A stretch of DNA of 64,000 nucleotides from Hydractinia symbiolongicarpus (Eukaryota; Cnidaria; Hydrozoa; Anthoathecata; Hydractiniidae). The stretch's first letter is position 1. Every line of letters begins with the position of its first letter. The DNA is taken from assembly GCF_029227915.1 (NCBI RefSeq), contig NC_079881.1, positions 17,457,501-17,521,500 on the forward strand, given 5' to 3'. A program made the position numbers and the translations under genes. Below the pieces are notes generated by a model that was not told the origin of the DNA, searched no databases, and saw only the letters and a list, made by a program, of their open reading frames with translations. Positions 37,345 to 49,325 of the stretch are shown piece after piece.

Positions 37345-38145
37345 AATGAATTCTTTATAGGTTGCCTTTTCATAGTTAATTAGCAAATATTTCTTGGGTT
37401 TAAGGCAATAAATAACAAATTAAATTTTGATAAATTTTCTCCCTGATCTTTGTCAGAGCATCTTCAGATCACAACTAAAAACGTCTTTCAGCATGCATGT
37501 ACAAAATGTTAAAAATTCTCTTGATAAAAATAAAATGTATAAAAATCGTTTATTAACAATAAAAGTCGTTAAAAATTATAATATGTTTTCCCAAATTTCA
37601 GATAATCGTCTTATTTCATCTTTTTTGTTCAATAAATCCGATTTATGTTGTTTAATCGCTAATGCCTCTTTAAATTTTCTTTTAATAAAATTGTTTTCCC
37701 TATAGAGAATTTCTATTTTCTCAAAGTTCATTTCGTGTTTTGTTTCTTTAATGTGTTTGGACATTCCAGAGACGTTTTCTTTATCGTTTTTTGCGCCATT
37801 TTTGTGTTCTTTTATTCGTGTTGTCAACTTCCTTCCTGTTTCTCCTATGTAATATTTTCCACAATCTCCACACGTTACTTTATATACAACACCTGATTCA
37901 TTGTCTTGGTTTCCGTTTTTCAATATTTTGTTGCCTTTTACAACATTTTTTAGCGCTTTGTTTTTCGTATGTGTTAATTTTACATAAAAATTCTTGCATA
38001 CTCTGGCGATTTGTTCTAAGATGCCTTTTTCATAGGGTAAAAACAATCGAATTGAATTCGTGTCGTCATCTGTCTGGTTTCTTCCATTACATTCTTTGTT
38101 TAATGTTTCTTTTATCGTTTTTGTTACGATACTTTTGTTACAATC
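37345..38145 (-). mobile_element. Penelope-like retroelement, 3' end, minus-strand copy
   Basis: Carries an open frame on the minus strand whose recognisable part runs from about 38145 to 37576. It encodes the linker and the GIY-YIG endonuclease domain typical of Penelope-like elements: VVYKVTCGDCGKYYIGETGR, then R-EHKNG, then MSKHIKETKHEMNFEKIEIL, ending in WENIL. The endonuclease frame is intact here. The reverse transcriptase part is missing. The copy is joined head to head with the plus-strand copy; the arms 37345-38140 and 38557-39318 are inverted repeats of each other. Confidence 0.88.
37576..38145 (-). pseudogene. GIY-YIG endonuclease domain of Penelope-like element (5'-truncated)
   Basis: About 190 residues of open frame. 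It has the GIY-YIG core in the variant form YKVTCGDCGKYYIGETGR, the conserved arginine and histidine of R-x-x-EH, and the C-terminal segment of the domain. It is uninterrupted but lacks the reverse transcriptase, so it is not an autonomous gene. The upstream 15 residues of the open frame come from the junction and are not element sequence. Confidence 0.85.
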
Positions 38146-38164
38146 AAGGAATAGAAGAAAATAG

Positions 38165-39318
38165 TATCTACTCAATGTTTCACGCACCAAGAATTTGGCT
38201 AAGAAAAGTAGACGATACGTTCACTGTTACAAAACATAAAACCGAGGACACCTTAAATGAGCTGAATAACATTCATTTAAAGGTAAAATTCACAGCGGAG
38301 GAAGAAAAGGATGACCAGATCCCATTTTTGGATTGTTTAATAATGAGAAAAGATGATAATACAGTGAAAACAAAAGTGTATAAAAAACCTACGCATACGG
38401 GACAATACACTAATTATACGTCAAACCAACCTTTACACGTAAAATTATCGACAATTAAAACTTTAACGAGAAGAGCAAAACCATTTGCACAGAAGAAACA
38501 GACCTCAAAGAAGAATTGAATTATATACAAAAAACTATGCAATTAAATGAGTTTCCCAAGAGCATCGTAACAAAAACGATAAAAGAAACATTAAACAAAG
38601 AATGTAATGGAAGAAACCAGACAGATGACGACACGAATTCAATTCGATTGTTTTTACCCTATGAAAAAGGCATCTTAGAACAAATCGCCAGAGTATGCAA
38701 GAAATTTTATGTAAAATTAACACATACGAAAAACAAAGCGCTAAAAAATGTTGTAAAAGGCGACAAAATATTGAAAAACGGAAACCAAGACAATGAATCA
38801 GGTGTTGTATATAAAGTAACGTGTGGAGATTGTGGAAAATATTACATAGGAGAAACAGGAAGGAAGTTGAAAACACGAATGAAAGAACACAAAAATGGCG
38901 CAAAAAACGATAAAGAAAACGTCTCTGGAATGTCCAAACACATTAAAGAAACAAAACACGAAATGAACTTTGAGAAAAAATAGAAATTCTCTATAGGGAA
39001 AACAATTTTATTAAAAGAAAATTTAAAGAGGCATTAGCGATTAAACAACATAAATCGGATTTATTGAACAAAAAAGATGAAATAAGACGATTATCTGAAA
39101 TTTGGGAAAACATATTATAATTTTTAACGACTTTTATTGTTAATAAACGATTTTTATACATTTTATTTTTATCAAGAGAATTTTTAACATTTTGTACATG
39201 CATGTTAAAAGACGTTTTTAGTTGTGATCTGAAGATGCTCTGACAAAGATCAGGGAGAAAATTTATCAAAATTTAATTTGTTATTTATTGCCTTAAACCC
39301 AAGAAATATTTGCTAATT
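38165..39318 (+). mobile_element. Penelope-like retroelement, 3' part, plus-strand copy (broken)
   Basis: Starts in the C-terminal part of the reverse transcriptase (WLRKVDDTFTVTKH, where a tyrosine would be usual before VDD; then KVYKKPTHTGQYTNYTSNQP) and continues into the GIY-YIG endonuclease (CGDCGKYYIGETGR). Two frameshifts break it. One lies near 38475-38490, since the frame ending at 38519 continues in another frame from 38516. The other is a two-A insertion near 38975 that creates a stop at 38981-38983, after which the homologous frame resumes to the TAA at 39118-39120. This copy is a pseudogene. Confidence 0.88.
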
Positions 39319-39319
39319 A

Positions 39320-39455
39320 TATTATAATACCCGTATACGTCTGTCTGTCTGTCACGCAAAATGGTAGCTTAGCTGCGCAATAGCGAGAAGCACGCAATGC
39401 TGTATAAAAAGGACGGGCGAACCCGTGGATTTTCCACGGGATAACGACTAGTTCT
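39320..39455 (+). mobile_element. Short hairpin element (HP family), copy 2
   Basis: Near-identical inverted partner of 9463-9600. It starts at TATTATAATACCCGTATACG, followed by four TCTG-type units, and ends in CCCGTGG-atttt-CCACGGG and AACGACTAGTT. It abuts the 3' end of the plus-strand Penelope-like copy, at the place where the minus-strand copy continues further. Confidence 0.7.
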
Positions 39456-39989
39456 TAAATATTATGTAATAGATTATTATGTAATACTTTTTTAAAAGTT
39501 GTTGTGGTTTGGTAATTTAAGCTTAAAATGTCAAGTGAAATAAGTTACAGTCACTTTCTTAGCAAAGACCGCTAAATAACTACGTTAGCTAGCTTACATG
39601 TAAAAAGCAACATAAAACTAAAGCTAACATGAGCTAGTTACAGGAGCTAATAGCTGGTCAGTTGAATATAAACTGGAGACTTAGCTAGGTATAAAGAACA
39701 TGGCTACATATTTATAAATTCCGAGCTGGTTAGCTATTAGGTTGATATTGGGAGGTGTGGTTGGCTTTATGATGCTAGCTAACCAACATGTCTCGCATCA
39801 ATAATATCATTAGAACTGAAAAAAACGTGAACAAACCTTTGAAACCTTGCTATACTTCATTTACATACCATGCCCTCTTTCAAAGCTTTTTGTAGATTTA
39901 TTTTGAAGGCAAGAAAAGACAAATGCTTAAAAAGAACAGCTATCTTTTTTGCAAACACAATTTCCGTTACTTTGTGCTAGAACTTCATT

Positions 39990-40140
39990 TAACAAACCGC
40001 ACAAAACTCGCAGCTTTTCACGACAAAGAAGACATATATTTTAAGGCAACATCAAAGATTTTTTGTCGGCAACATCAAAGAAAAATGAAGAGATCCACTT
40101 TGTCACAGACACACAGACACACTTAGCGTACTATTATAGA
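39990..40140 (+). repeat. Dispersed repeat R3, copy 2
   Basis: Contains two CGGCAACATCAAAG-like segments, a GATCCACTTTGTCACAGAC segment and the terminus CACACTTAGCGTACTATTATAGAGA, shared with the copy ending at 49325. Directly followed by modular repeat M. Confidence 0.65.
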
Positions 40141-41340
40141 GACTAGCCGGGAAATCCGGCGTAGAGACGCCGTGGTAAGCCACAAATTAAGGTGTGACCC
40201 GGCGTTGAACATTCTGTGAAGCGCTTAATAAGAGCTGTAGATTGTTTCATACGATCAAGTAAAGAGTTTTAGTAGAGGTATGCAGTATGTTATAAGTCAA
40301 TTGCAACGCATACACCGTTGCTACAACAATAGCTGAAATAAAAACAGAGTTCTACAAACCATTTTTACTCCGTCATAACAAAAACAATCGGTCAATATTA
40401 TTTAATTTTGCAGAATAAGTTTCGGCGTAAATATAAAATTATTTGTGCAACCAGGTTGAACGCCTAGTACAGGAAAACAGCTTTGAACACACCGGTGGAA
40501 CAATTAATAGTAGTCGTAAACAGTTGCACACGATCAGGTGAAGCGCTTTAGTACTGGTATACAGTATGGCATACAGTATGTCGTAAATCAAGTGAAGCGC
40601 ATACACCATTATAGTGTTGCGACTGTAACATATTTTTTTTAAAAATAACTTAAATTTATAAAAATAAATAAAAACAGAGTTTAAAAACCGTTGTTGTTCC
40701 ATTATAGCAAAAACAATCGGTCAATATTATTTTATTTTGCGGAATAAGTTTTTGTGAAAATTAAAAATTTTATCGTGACACTGGCTGAGCGCTTAGTACA
40801 GTTAAACCATGTTGCGCGGGCTCATAGGGATAATACCCTTTTGAATAAAACTTTCTTTCAGACTCTGTTTAAATAAAAACGCAAGAAACTGTCCATTGCT
40901 GACACAGGGCTTAGCGGTTACTCCAAGTAAACAGTGTTGGACATTCGTACAGATGTGATTACAGAGAAGGTTCAAAAATTATTTGTCACAGTGGGCTGAT
41001 CCCTTAGTACAGGTAAACCGTGTTCAACATAGGCATAACAACCTTTTACAAAAAGCAGTATGTTGTTCACACTGGGCTAACTGCTTAGTACAGTGAAACA
41101 GAGCTGAACTGACATAATACCCTTTTCCAAAAAAAACTTCATCGCAACTTCGATTTAAATGAAAACACAGGAAATAGCCTGTCATTACCCCTCTAGCTAA
41201 AGTAATTGCTCAGCCATTTTATTTTCAGAAAAGGTTTTCAGGAAAATAATAAAAGTTGTAGCTACCTAGCTAACTGCATTCAGCATAAGAATTATTGCTA
41301 AGAATATTGTTGTAGCCAAATTGCATTTTTATGCTGTCAC
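40140..41340 (+). repeat. Modular dispersed repeat M, copy 1
   Basis: Homologous in the same orientation to 51898-52510. It is built from recurring modules: a segment with GGCTGA-CTTAGTACAG recurs near 40450, 40780, 40990 and 41065, and a segment CGATCA-GTGAAGCGCTTTAGTA occurs near 40240 and 40530. Each module is followed by AT-rich sequence with AAAACAGAGTT or AAACACAGGAAA. No coding potential is seen. Confidence 0.7.
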
Positions 41341-41374
41341 ATTTAGCCAAATATATATAGGAGCTAGCTAAATA

Positions 41375-43990
41375 CACCATTTCGGAGATTATCCGCCATT
41401 ATGAATTTGCGGAACTCGGTGGTGCAAGTTGAACTTTGGACTTCACGTTTTTTCAGTTTTTTGCCTTACGAAACTGCTGGCGGCAGGACAGTTTTGCTTT
41501 TTGTTATCTGCTTTTATCTTCGTGACACTAATTTTATGATATATATTTTGAAAAATACTTTTATGAGGCACTTACTTGTACTTTTAATTTCTTTTTGTAC
41601 AATAAAGGCAACTTAATATATCCTAAAAACCTTTAAACTACCTAGCTAGCTAGCTAGAGGTCTCCCAAAATTGCTTTTAGGACACTGTACTGTAGCTAGC
41701 TATAAGGCTGTAATTAGTATAAAATTAATGCTTGGTTAAAGGTAATTTCATTTTATATTTATATATTTAAAATTATGTAGCTGCTTTGTGCATTAAAAAG
41801 ATATTGGCATTGGATTTTTAACTTGCATTATACTTTACTTTAGAGAGAAATTATTGATTTTGGAAATACCTTACTGGATTTGGACTTGAACTATGTTTTT
41901 GTAAAAAAATGTTTAGGTTGTAACATTTGTAAAGATCTAGAGAGTTATAATCCGTTGTAAAAGTACTTGTCAAAACTCTACAATGTTATCTATTCCTAAA
42001 GTGAAACTTAAGTTCGCAAAATAATCTGGGTTCTTCTCTATGATGGGTGTAAAAATTTTCAATACACTGCCCATAGAGATACGGTGAACAGAGTCATTCG
42101 CAGATTTTAGGAATAGAGTCATTAGTCATTTTAATCGCAAATAATTTTTATTATCTTTACAATTTTGTTTTTCGATGATAATTACAGTAATCTGTATGTT
42201 TGTCCCTTGATTCGTCTTAAACACTCTTATCCTTGAGTCTTTCAAGAGTGGTATTAGAAAGAATACCTGTCTTTCTTCCCTGCTTTCGCTATTGCCCTAT
42301 ATAAAATTTTTTTTGCACGCTGCCCTTATTGAAAATTATTAAAAAGGGAAAAATGATGAGTTTAGTTTACTAGACTAAAGTGGTATTCGATTTTTTGTTT
42401 TTCTATGTTTTTTGTTTCAGTCACAATGTACATGATTTTTTTATTTTTATTATAGCAGTAATTTATTACTAAAGTGTATGATAAATAAATAAATTACTCT
42501 GTGAAGCTCGCTTGAATTATTTATTAAGTTCCATTAAGAAAAAGCTCTGGCGATTAACAACTATTATTCAGTCCACGAACTGACAAGAAGTCAGTCAGCA
42601 GCACACTAAGTTCTAAAAGATCTAAAATCTTCATACGTTGTAAGAGGCATAATTCGATCGTAAAAATATGTTTAAATTTGATTAACCCTATTCATACCGT
42701 GTCACCGGGGTCTAACTGGTACCGTGCCGCGCTCTAACAGCACGGATGCCATAACTCTGGAACGACAAGTCCTTTTGATTTGAAATTTTGGATACACTTT
42801 ATTTAACATAAAATGAATCCTTTGAGATAATAAAAAGCATATAAACTTACAAAATTATCCATAAAATGACCTGGGAGTAATCGCGGTCAGCCGAAAACAG
42901 TAAAATATCTATGTCGTCCCTAAATCAACGGGACGGATGGAAAAAAATTGAAAAAATAATATAACTTCGTTCTAGGCAAATAATATATACTAAATTAACC
43001 TAAAATCAAATTTGATTCAAGAAAACGTGATTTTAGGCCTCCAAAATCTCTCATGAAAAAGCGAGAAATATGAAAAAATTATTACGGTCAAGTATGAATA
43101 TTGCACGGTTGAGGTACATCACTATTGGGCCTACAACTGAATAAAAAATATTTTTCTTGATCTGAAATTTTGTATGAAGTATTCACAATACCTAATGAAA
43201 CCACAAGAATCAGAAAAAGCTAAATTAGTCTGAAAAATTATCAAATAAATCAACATTTTCCAAAATTTTATACGTAAAAAGTAGGAAAATCAGGGTAAAC
43301 GAAGTAAATTTCCATACTATATATCAGTAAAATATATAAAAAGCAGAGGAAATTTAGTAAAACTAGTTCCTAAAGTAGTAAAATAAAAAAAAACAAGACA
43401 ACTGGATGAAAACAGTCAATTGCGCATTCAAAAGTTAGTCCATACTACTATAGCAAATACGGACAAGATGTTTCTGACATGTACTATTACCGCACGATTG
43501 ACATAACGATTTTTGACTTAGTAATTTGTCTTGAGTTACACCATGTTCCATCCCTTCAATACAAATTTTGCATCTTCTCCTCAAAAAATAATGGCGGCTT
43601 TTTAAAAACAATATGTGCTGCAACAGCGCGGCACGGTATGAATAGGGTTAAATATTCCACTTTAGCGTTAAATTTTAAATGTATTAAATAAGAGTCAAAA
43701 ATAATAATAAAAAACACTCAGTATTACCTACGTCCTACACGTGTATTTAATTGCTATTTATAATTTTCCTAATAAATTAAAGGAATACGCTTAAATAAAT
43801 GTTGTCTGGTGTTATCCCCTGTTACTTATATTAAAACATTACAAAGACCTAAACACGCTAAGAGTGTATACAAAACTCGTTTCTTTTTGTGTGTTTTAAG
43901 ACAGTTTTGTACTACGGCAAATAGGGTTCAAAGTTAAATTGCACCACCGGGCTTCGAAAATCCATAATGGCGCATAATCTCCGAAATGGT
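41375..43990. mobile_element. 2.6-kb element with inverted ends of about 57 bp
   Basis: Left end 41377-41434 and right end 43931-43989 are inverted copies sharing ACCATTTCGGAGATTAT, CGCCATTATG and CGGTGGTGCAA. The interior contains the piggyBac-type MITE. One open frame just inside the left end (41401-41616) has no recognisable domain and overlaps the inverted end, so no gene is called. Superfamily unknown. Confidence 0.6.
42686..43647. mobile_element. piggyBac-type MITE, 962 bp, with TTAA target duplication
   Basis: Perfect 16-bp terminal inverted repeats CCCTATTCATACCGTG (42686-42701 and complement at 43632-43647), flanked on both sides by TTAA (42682-42685 and 43648-43651). Ends starting with CCC and a TTAA duplication are the hallmark of piggyBac transposons. 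The inner sequence also repeats the segment ACCGTGCCGCGCT near both ends. No transposase frame is present, so it is non-autonomous. It is nested in the larger element at 41375-43990. Confidence 0.85.
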
Positions 43991-44399
43991 AAAGAGTGAG
44001 GCTCTAGCTAGCTAAGCTAGCTAGCCTTCAAAATCTTCGTTCCTAGCCAAAAAACTTAAAACTGGTGCGTTTAAGTTCTGTACGTAGCTAAGAAACGTGA
44101 CACAATATTTATCTCAACATTGAAAAGGAACAGAGAACAAATATTAAAAATATATAAAGCTTTCAGAAGATAAAAAAGTCTTAATAGACCTACAAACCTC
44201 TCACACACTGAACACACACTGTACATGACCATTTTTATAATCAAAATGGCCTTCGTTCATTGAGCCGCGAAAATATATTGAATTGAAAATCTTGGATTCT
44301 TTCTGGTCGCGAAACTCATGGATTGTTTTTTTAAAGAATCAGGCGTCGTGATTAGTATACTACGCGCGAGCGGTGGAAACAAAGTCGGCAAAAAAATAT

Positions 44400-44535
44400 C
44401 GCATTTGGTATTAGTGCGCATTTTATAAATTTTGTGTTTCCGCCACACGACACCGCTTTCGCGGACAAACAGACAGACGGAATACGGGTATTATTAAACA
44501 GTAGATTAGGCCCGTGGAGAAATCCACTTAGTCAC
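44400..44535 (-). mobile_element. HP-family element, diverged copy 3
   Basis: Contains ACAAACAGACAGACGG, then ATACGGGTATTATTAAA, then CCCGTGGAGAAATCCAC. It shares the parts of the other HP copies, but in a different order and more diverged. Confidence 0.45.
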
Positions 44536-46544
44536 AAGGATAATGGAAGTAGGTTGTTTTTCTTCGCATTTCCGTTTCTCACTATATATATAAATACATG
44601 CTCAACATCATTTTACTTTGCCCGATAATGGGAGAAGGATCTCCCAAAACGTCGCCTACTAAACTATCTTGTTCAAGAAATGATAAACTTCCCAAAGTAA
44701 TATAAATACTGAACAGACAAACCGACTTCAAATAATGAAAAATGTTGGGTGTTTTTTATTTCCGCCGACCGCTACGCGAGGCGGAATCTTTAAAATCGCC
44801 TTGAGGAATACAGGGAGAGACAGTGCAGCTAGGCTGGACGTACGGGGTTGTCATATTTAGGCTAAAACATTTGCACAGACCCTGGTCATTAGTACCCGAT
44901 AAGCCAATAGGAAAGCTTCTTTTCAACTAATACGATCTTCTAGTATTCTACGTTCCTTGTTATAGTTGCTTGGACTATGACCAAAAGCACCTTGAATTTT
45001 AGTTGAACTGAATCGTCCTTTGGATGTGAGAAATTTCTTTTAGAGTTGGATGGTTGGTGGGAATTCCAGAATAGTTTATATTTTAGTATACTCGATATGA
45101 TATTATCTGTTCAAATCGTGTAGTTTGATCACGGGAACTTCGCAGGTAAGAATCGTATTTTGGTTAGCTAGCTGAGTGAGATTATGTTACTGTTTTTTAG
45201 CTGATCTGCACATGTCTTTGTCTAGTCACTAAGCTATAGAATAATTATAGTAGAGAGCTACCAGAAAAGCAAAGTTTTTATTTGGATTACTAGTTAGCCA
45301 ACTGGACGTAGGTACGCCTTTTTCTTTAGTTTTACAAGACTTTTATTTCATTCATTTCGTTGAATTTCAGACTTTGTCAAACCTGCTTGGTTCCAGATCC
45401 CAGATACGTTAAGTCCTTCTAATTCAGATCGACACCTGGCAATTGGTGAGTTGATAACAAAAATTCTTGATTCACGTCGGCATATATTTGCCGACGTGGT
45501 TTTTATTTCATTTAGATGTGACTTAAACTTATAAAAGTTTTGTTCTCATTTTTTCATTAATTTCTCTCTGAATTTAACTGGTATTCGTATATGGGATAAT
45601 GCAATTGCAAACAAAATAAATTGTCAATTTGAAACACAAGTTTGCTGACGTAGAGCAGGCAACGTTGGCAATTTTTTGCTGACGTGTAATAAATTGAATT
45701 AGAAAGGCCGATGTTTAAATTTATATAATTGGGGTTTATTTGGGTACACAGTTTTTTATAAGAACCTAGTTTAGAAGGACGTTAAGGCTGAGATTTTGGC
45801 AAAAATTAAGAACATAATAATGTACTCAGCCTAAATGGCTTTATAGACTATAGGAATAAAATAATGAGTCTACAATTGGTATAACACAAAGAACATTTGA
45901 GGCTGAAAAGCGTAAAGGATAGGGACATCCAACCTCAGCTAAAATTTAGACGTTATTATAAAAAAGTGGCCCTATTAAGATGAAAAGCAGGTTTAAACTT
46001 TGAAGAAAATGTTTTTTTTCGTGTTTCGTCTAAAAAAAACAAATATTTTCACAAGTAGTCATAATTGTACGAGTCTTTGTTACATGTGAAATATGTGTAA
46101 AATACCATATGTATAATACGCTTTCTGTGACCCCCAGAGTTTCCAAGAAAAATTTGGTGCATTTGAACAAGGGGGATTTTCCAGCCACTGTCCTGGGCAA
46201 AGACTCCATCGTCAACTTGTTGAGGGTAAAAAAAATTAATTGTGAGAATAAAAGCGTGTAGAATATAAGGTGTGGAACTTTGTGTGAATTGGGGTAAAAA
46301 TTGCATTAACTATTCTGCACAAACACCCCAAAAATGGGAATTTATATACACTTAAGTTTTGCGCTATGCAAAAAAAAATTAAAATTTACACTAACGTAAA
46401 CTGAATTAGTTACATGCTTAAATACTGCTAAAATATCCCATGAAAACGCACTAATTAATTCTGCACTTCCTAGCAATGTTTTACTCAAAATGATAAAATA
46501 ATTATGGATCAACTAGATAAAGATTTTTATACCTTTTGCATCAC
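44536..46544. other. Gene-free interval with small hairpins
   Basis: Has an imperfect hairpin TTCCGCC/GGCGGAA near 44760-44787 and the perfect hairpin at 45473. No coding sequence is supported. Confidence 0.4.
45473..45498. repeat. Perfect 10-bp hairpin
   Basis: CACGTCGGCA, loop TATATT, TGCCGACGTG. A T-rich run follows shortly after. No adjacent gene is recognised. Confidence 0.6.
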
Positions 46545-46800
46545 ATGAAGTATTAATTTGTCTCTTTTTATAAGATGCCCTCTTCAAATTATTGAAGTGA
46601 TGTCTTAAAGAGACAATAAGCTGGTTTTAACTCGGTTTGTCCTACAAATGTATTCTTGTTCCTCACCCTTTGAATGTTTCTTTTAGATCAGCCTTTATCA
46701 AAACACCCACTGTCAGCATTTTCAAAATTTTGAGGAGAAGAGAAGAGTACTGCCTAAATACTGCTACATTCAATGAACTTGTTCAGAAGTAAAATTTTAC
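46545..46800 (+). repeat. Dispersed repeat R4, copy 2
   Basis: Second copy of the repeat described at 33200-33540, located about 330 bp upstream of the Helentron remnant. Confidence 0.6.
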
Positions 46801-47127
46801 ATAAAAAGACATCGAGTAAAGTTTTTATTTTTTTTAGAGAATATATACTTTGACGAATGATATTTCTCAACATTTTTGTATGTAATAATAAATCATGTGA
46901 TTTTAGAATAACAATGAAATTGCTCATATGAATTCGTATAAACCCATCCAAAAGTAGCCAAGAGAGCCAGCGTGATTTTTCCTGGAATTTGAAGACGTGA
47001 ATGTTGGAAAATTACGCTGGGTCGCAAACGAATTTTCTACGGTCGATTGCGCATTTTAATTAGTTACTTCTATTGTTCTATTGTTCCATCACGTGTATCG
47101 GGAAACCCTTGACTTTTGCTGTTATGA

Positions 47128-48003
47128 GCCTGTACTGTTCTTAAGGTTCAAGGTAAAACGTTTGATAAAATTATTGTCTGTTTTGATTTAATAAAGCAAC
47201 GAGCCTTTCACTCAGGACAGATATATGTTGCATTAAGTCTAGTCACAAGCCTAGAGGGTTTATATCTAACGGGAACATTTACCAGATCAGCTATTAAATC
47301 AGATTCCCAAACAACCGAGCAATACAAGTATATGCGAGAACATTCGAAGTTGATATCAAAAGACACTGGCGTAATTAGTGAAAATTCTATAATAGTAACT
47401 TTGCTTAATACAAGATCCTACAACAAACATAAAAATGATATTAAGTCCGACCGCGTTCTCATGGAAAGTGATTTATTATGATTAACAGAAACTCAGATAT
47501 CATTTAATTCATACTGCGACACAAAACTAGATTACTTTACTTTAATTCCAAACAACAATGTGGATAGGTTTTCTAGTCTTTTAGTTGGTCATAACGAAAC
47601 TATAGAATTGTTTGATATTGTAAAAATTCCAGGTGCAATATTTTTTAGAATGACGAAAACAACGTTTCATGAAAACGATATTAGTTTTCTACTTCTATAT
47701 CGTAAAAATTCTCTTAACCGAGAGCAGTCATTATACCTTAGTCAGCATTATCTGGGAAATGGAAACGTTGATGTTATACTCGGAGATTTCAATGTGAATG
47801 CATTTAGCGAAGAAAACTATTTTCTTGATTTCCTTACTGAATATAAACAAGTTGTAACCTCTCCAACTCATATATACGGTTCGCTTATTGACCACATCTA
47901 TGTCCATGAGAATGTCCTCAACACTTTTGACGTCGAGACCCTCGTCAAAAATGTGTATTTCAGTGATCATGACGTAGTCAGGCTTAAACCTTCTCTAACA
48001 TAG
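47128..48003 (+). mobile_element. Helentron-type remnant: PIF1-like helicase end fused to endonuclease domain
   Basis: In one reading frame, interrupted by a single TGA at 47479-47481, the sequence encodes the C-terminal motifs of a PIF1-like helicase (VQGKTFDKIIV, then FHSGQIYVALSLVTSLEGLY). After about 80 residues follows an exonuclease-endonuclease-phosphatase domain: VDVILGDFNVNAF, SPTHIYGSLIDHIYV and the terminal FSDHDVVRL. The order helicase then endonuclease is characteristic of Helentron (Helitron2) proteins. Everything upstream of the last helicase motifs, including Rep, is missing; a stop precedes at 47125. The remnant is non-functional. Confidence 0.85.
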
Positions 48004-48269
48004 ATGTTTACAAAACCTTCTAGAAGGGCTACTTAAAATCAATTTCTTTCTTAGAATGAAATATATTTACGTTGGGTTTACTTTATCGTTCAAAATATGG
48101 TTGCATGCATCGCGTTTTTTGTTCTCTGAGGGTAGTCTCGCACTATATGACTTATTTCACTTCCATATTTATTATCTATGTTGATGGCGGAAGTCTTCAA
48201 GCCATCGGGCTTCTTGTTAATCGTTTGGTATTCCTTTTTTCCCTGGTGTAGTTTTAGCGTATTTAACAT

Positions 48270-49110
48270 TTTACGCAACGGTTGTTAGACACCTTTGATT
48301 TTTTTGGACATTTCCCATTTTTATTTTTTATATATATTTTTTTTCGCACATGCTTATGTATTTAGAAGTTTTGTTTTAGCGGTTATAAACATAGAATAAT
48401 GCAGATTGTGAGCAACCTCGACCCCCAGGGCTTTTCTTTTCTTGTTATCTCGTTACAAAAGAGACAAAGAGCACGGGGTCGAGGTTGAAATGTGAGTTTT
48501 GAAAATTCAAATTACTGTGTTGTCTGACATACTTTTGTTTCTGGTGTACTTCTGGCGTGGCAAAGCAAGTATAAATTTTAGCAGATTTCGCTTTTTATTA
48601 ACAGCTGTTACACGCCTTTGAGTTTGTTGGACATTTTGCATTTGCTTTCTTTTTCTTTGTTATATCTGCTTATATTTTTAACGTTTTTGATTTCAATGGA
48701 TATAAATATAAAGTAATGCAGACTGTGAACAACCTCAATACCAGGGCCTTTTCTCTCTTTTTTTCGTCCCGTTATAAAAACAGACAAAGGGCGAGGTTGG
48801 ATTGTAAGTTTTAAAAATTCAAATTACCATGTTGCATGTTATTAGTTGGTATCCCTTACACGCATTTCATGGAGATATTTAGTAAGATGTGTTTTGAAAT
48901 GCTTTGACAAACTTCTTTACTAATAATTTTAGCAAATAATTTTCGCATTGTCGGAGGGTCAGAGTAAGTATTTTAGTAGATTTAGATTTAAAATATCACA
49001 TATATACTGCAGTTGTTGGACACCTTAAATTTTTTGGTCATTTATATATTATTGCAGATTGTAAAATTCGCACTGCTGTATTGTTTGCTTTTTAATGGTA
49101 TATCTGTTCC
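48270..49110 (+). repeat. Degenerate tandem repeat, three units of about 320-410 bp
   Basis: Unit starts are at about 48278 (GGTTGTTAGACACC), 48603 (AGCTGTTACACGCC) and 49012 (AGTTGTTGGACACC). Units share TTTTTTGGACATTT and an AATGCAGA-TGTGA-CAACCTC block. In the first full unit CCTCGACCCC (48416-48425) can pair with GGGGTCGAGG (48475-48484). The array directly follows the Helentron remnant, and such elements often carry subterminal tandem repeats, so it may be part of that element. Confidence 0.6.
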
Positions 49111-49169
49111 ATGAATTAAATGAGAAATAGAGTGGATTCTTTCACGGGAATTCGGCTAGTAGGATATTG

Positions 49170-49325
49170 ACGTTAAAGTAGTGTTATTGATGTCGCGCCG
49201 TAACGTCAGAAAATTTAAAATTTGAGACATAATTTTTCGGCAACATCAAAGGAAAATTACCACATCAACCTGGCCTGTCACACACAGGCAGACACACTTA
49301 GCGTATTATTATATAGATAGAGATA
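49170..49325 (+). repeat. Dispersed repeat R3, copy 3
   Basis: Shares ATTGATGTCGCGCCGTAACG, TTTTCGGCAACATCAAAGG, GGCAGACACACTTAGCG and the TATTATATAGA terminus with the other R3 copies. It lies after the tandem array that follows the Helentron remnant. Confidence 0.7.

Noticed and set aside
37791-38190. First part of the plus-strand frame starting at 37791
   Set aside because: It is antisense to the intact GIY-YIG frame of the minus-strand Penelope copy. Only the part after about 38165 is real element sequence.
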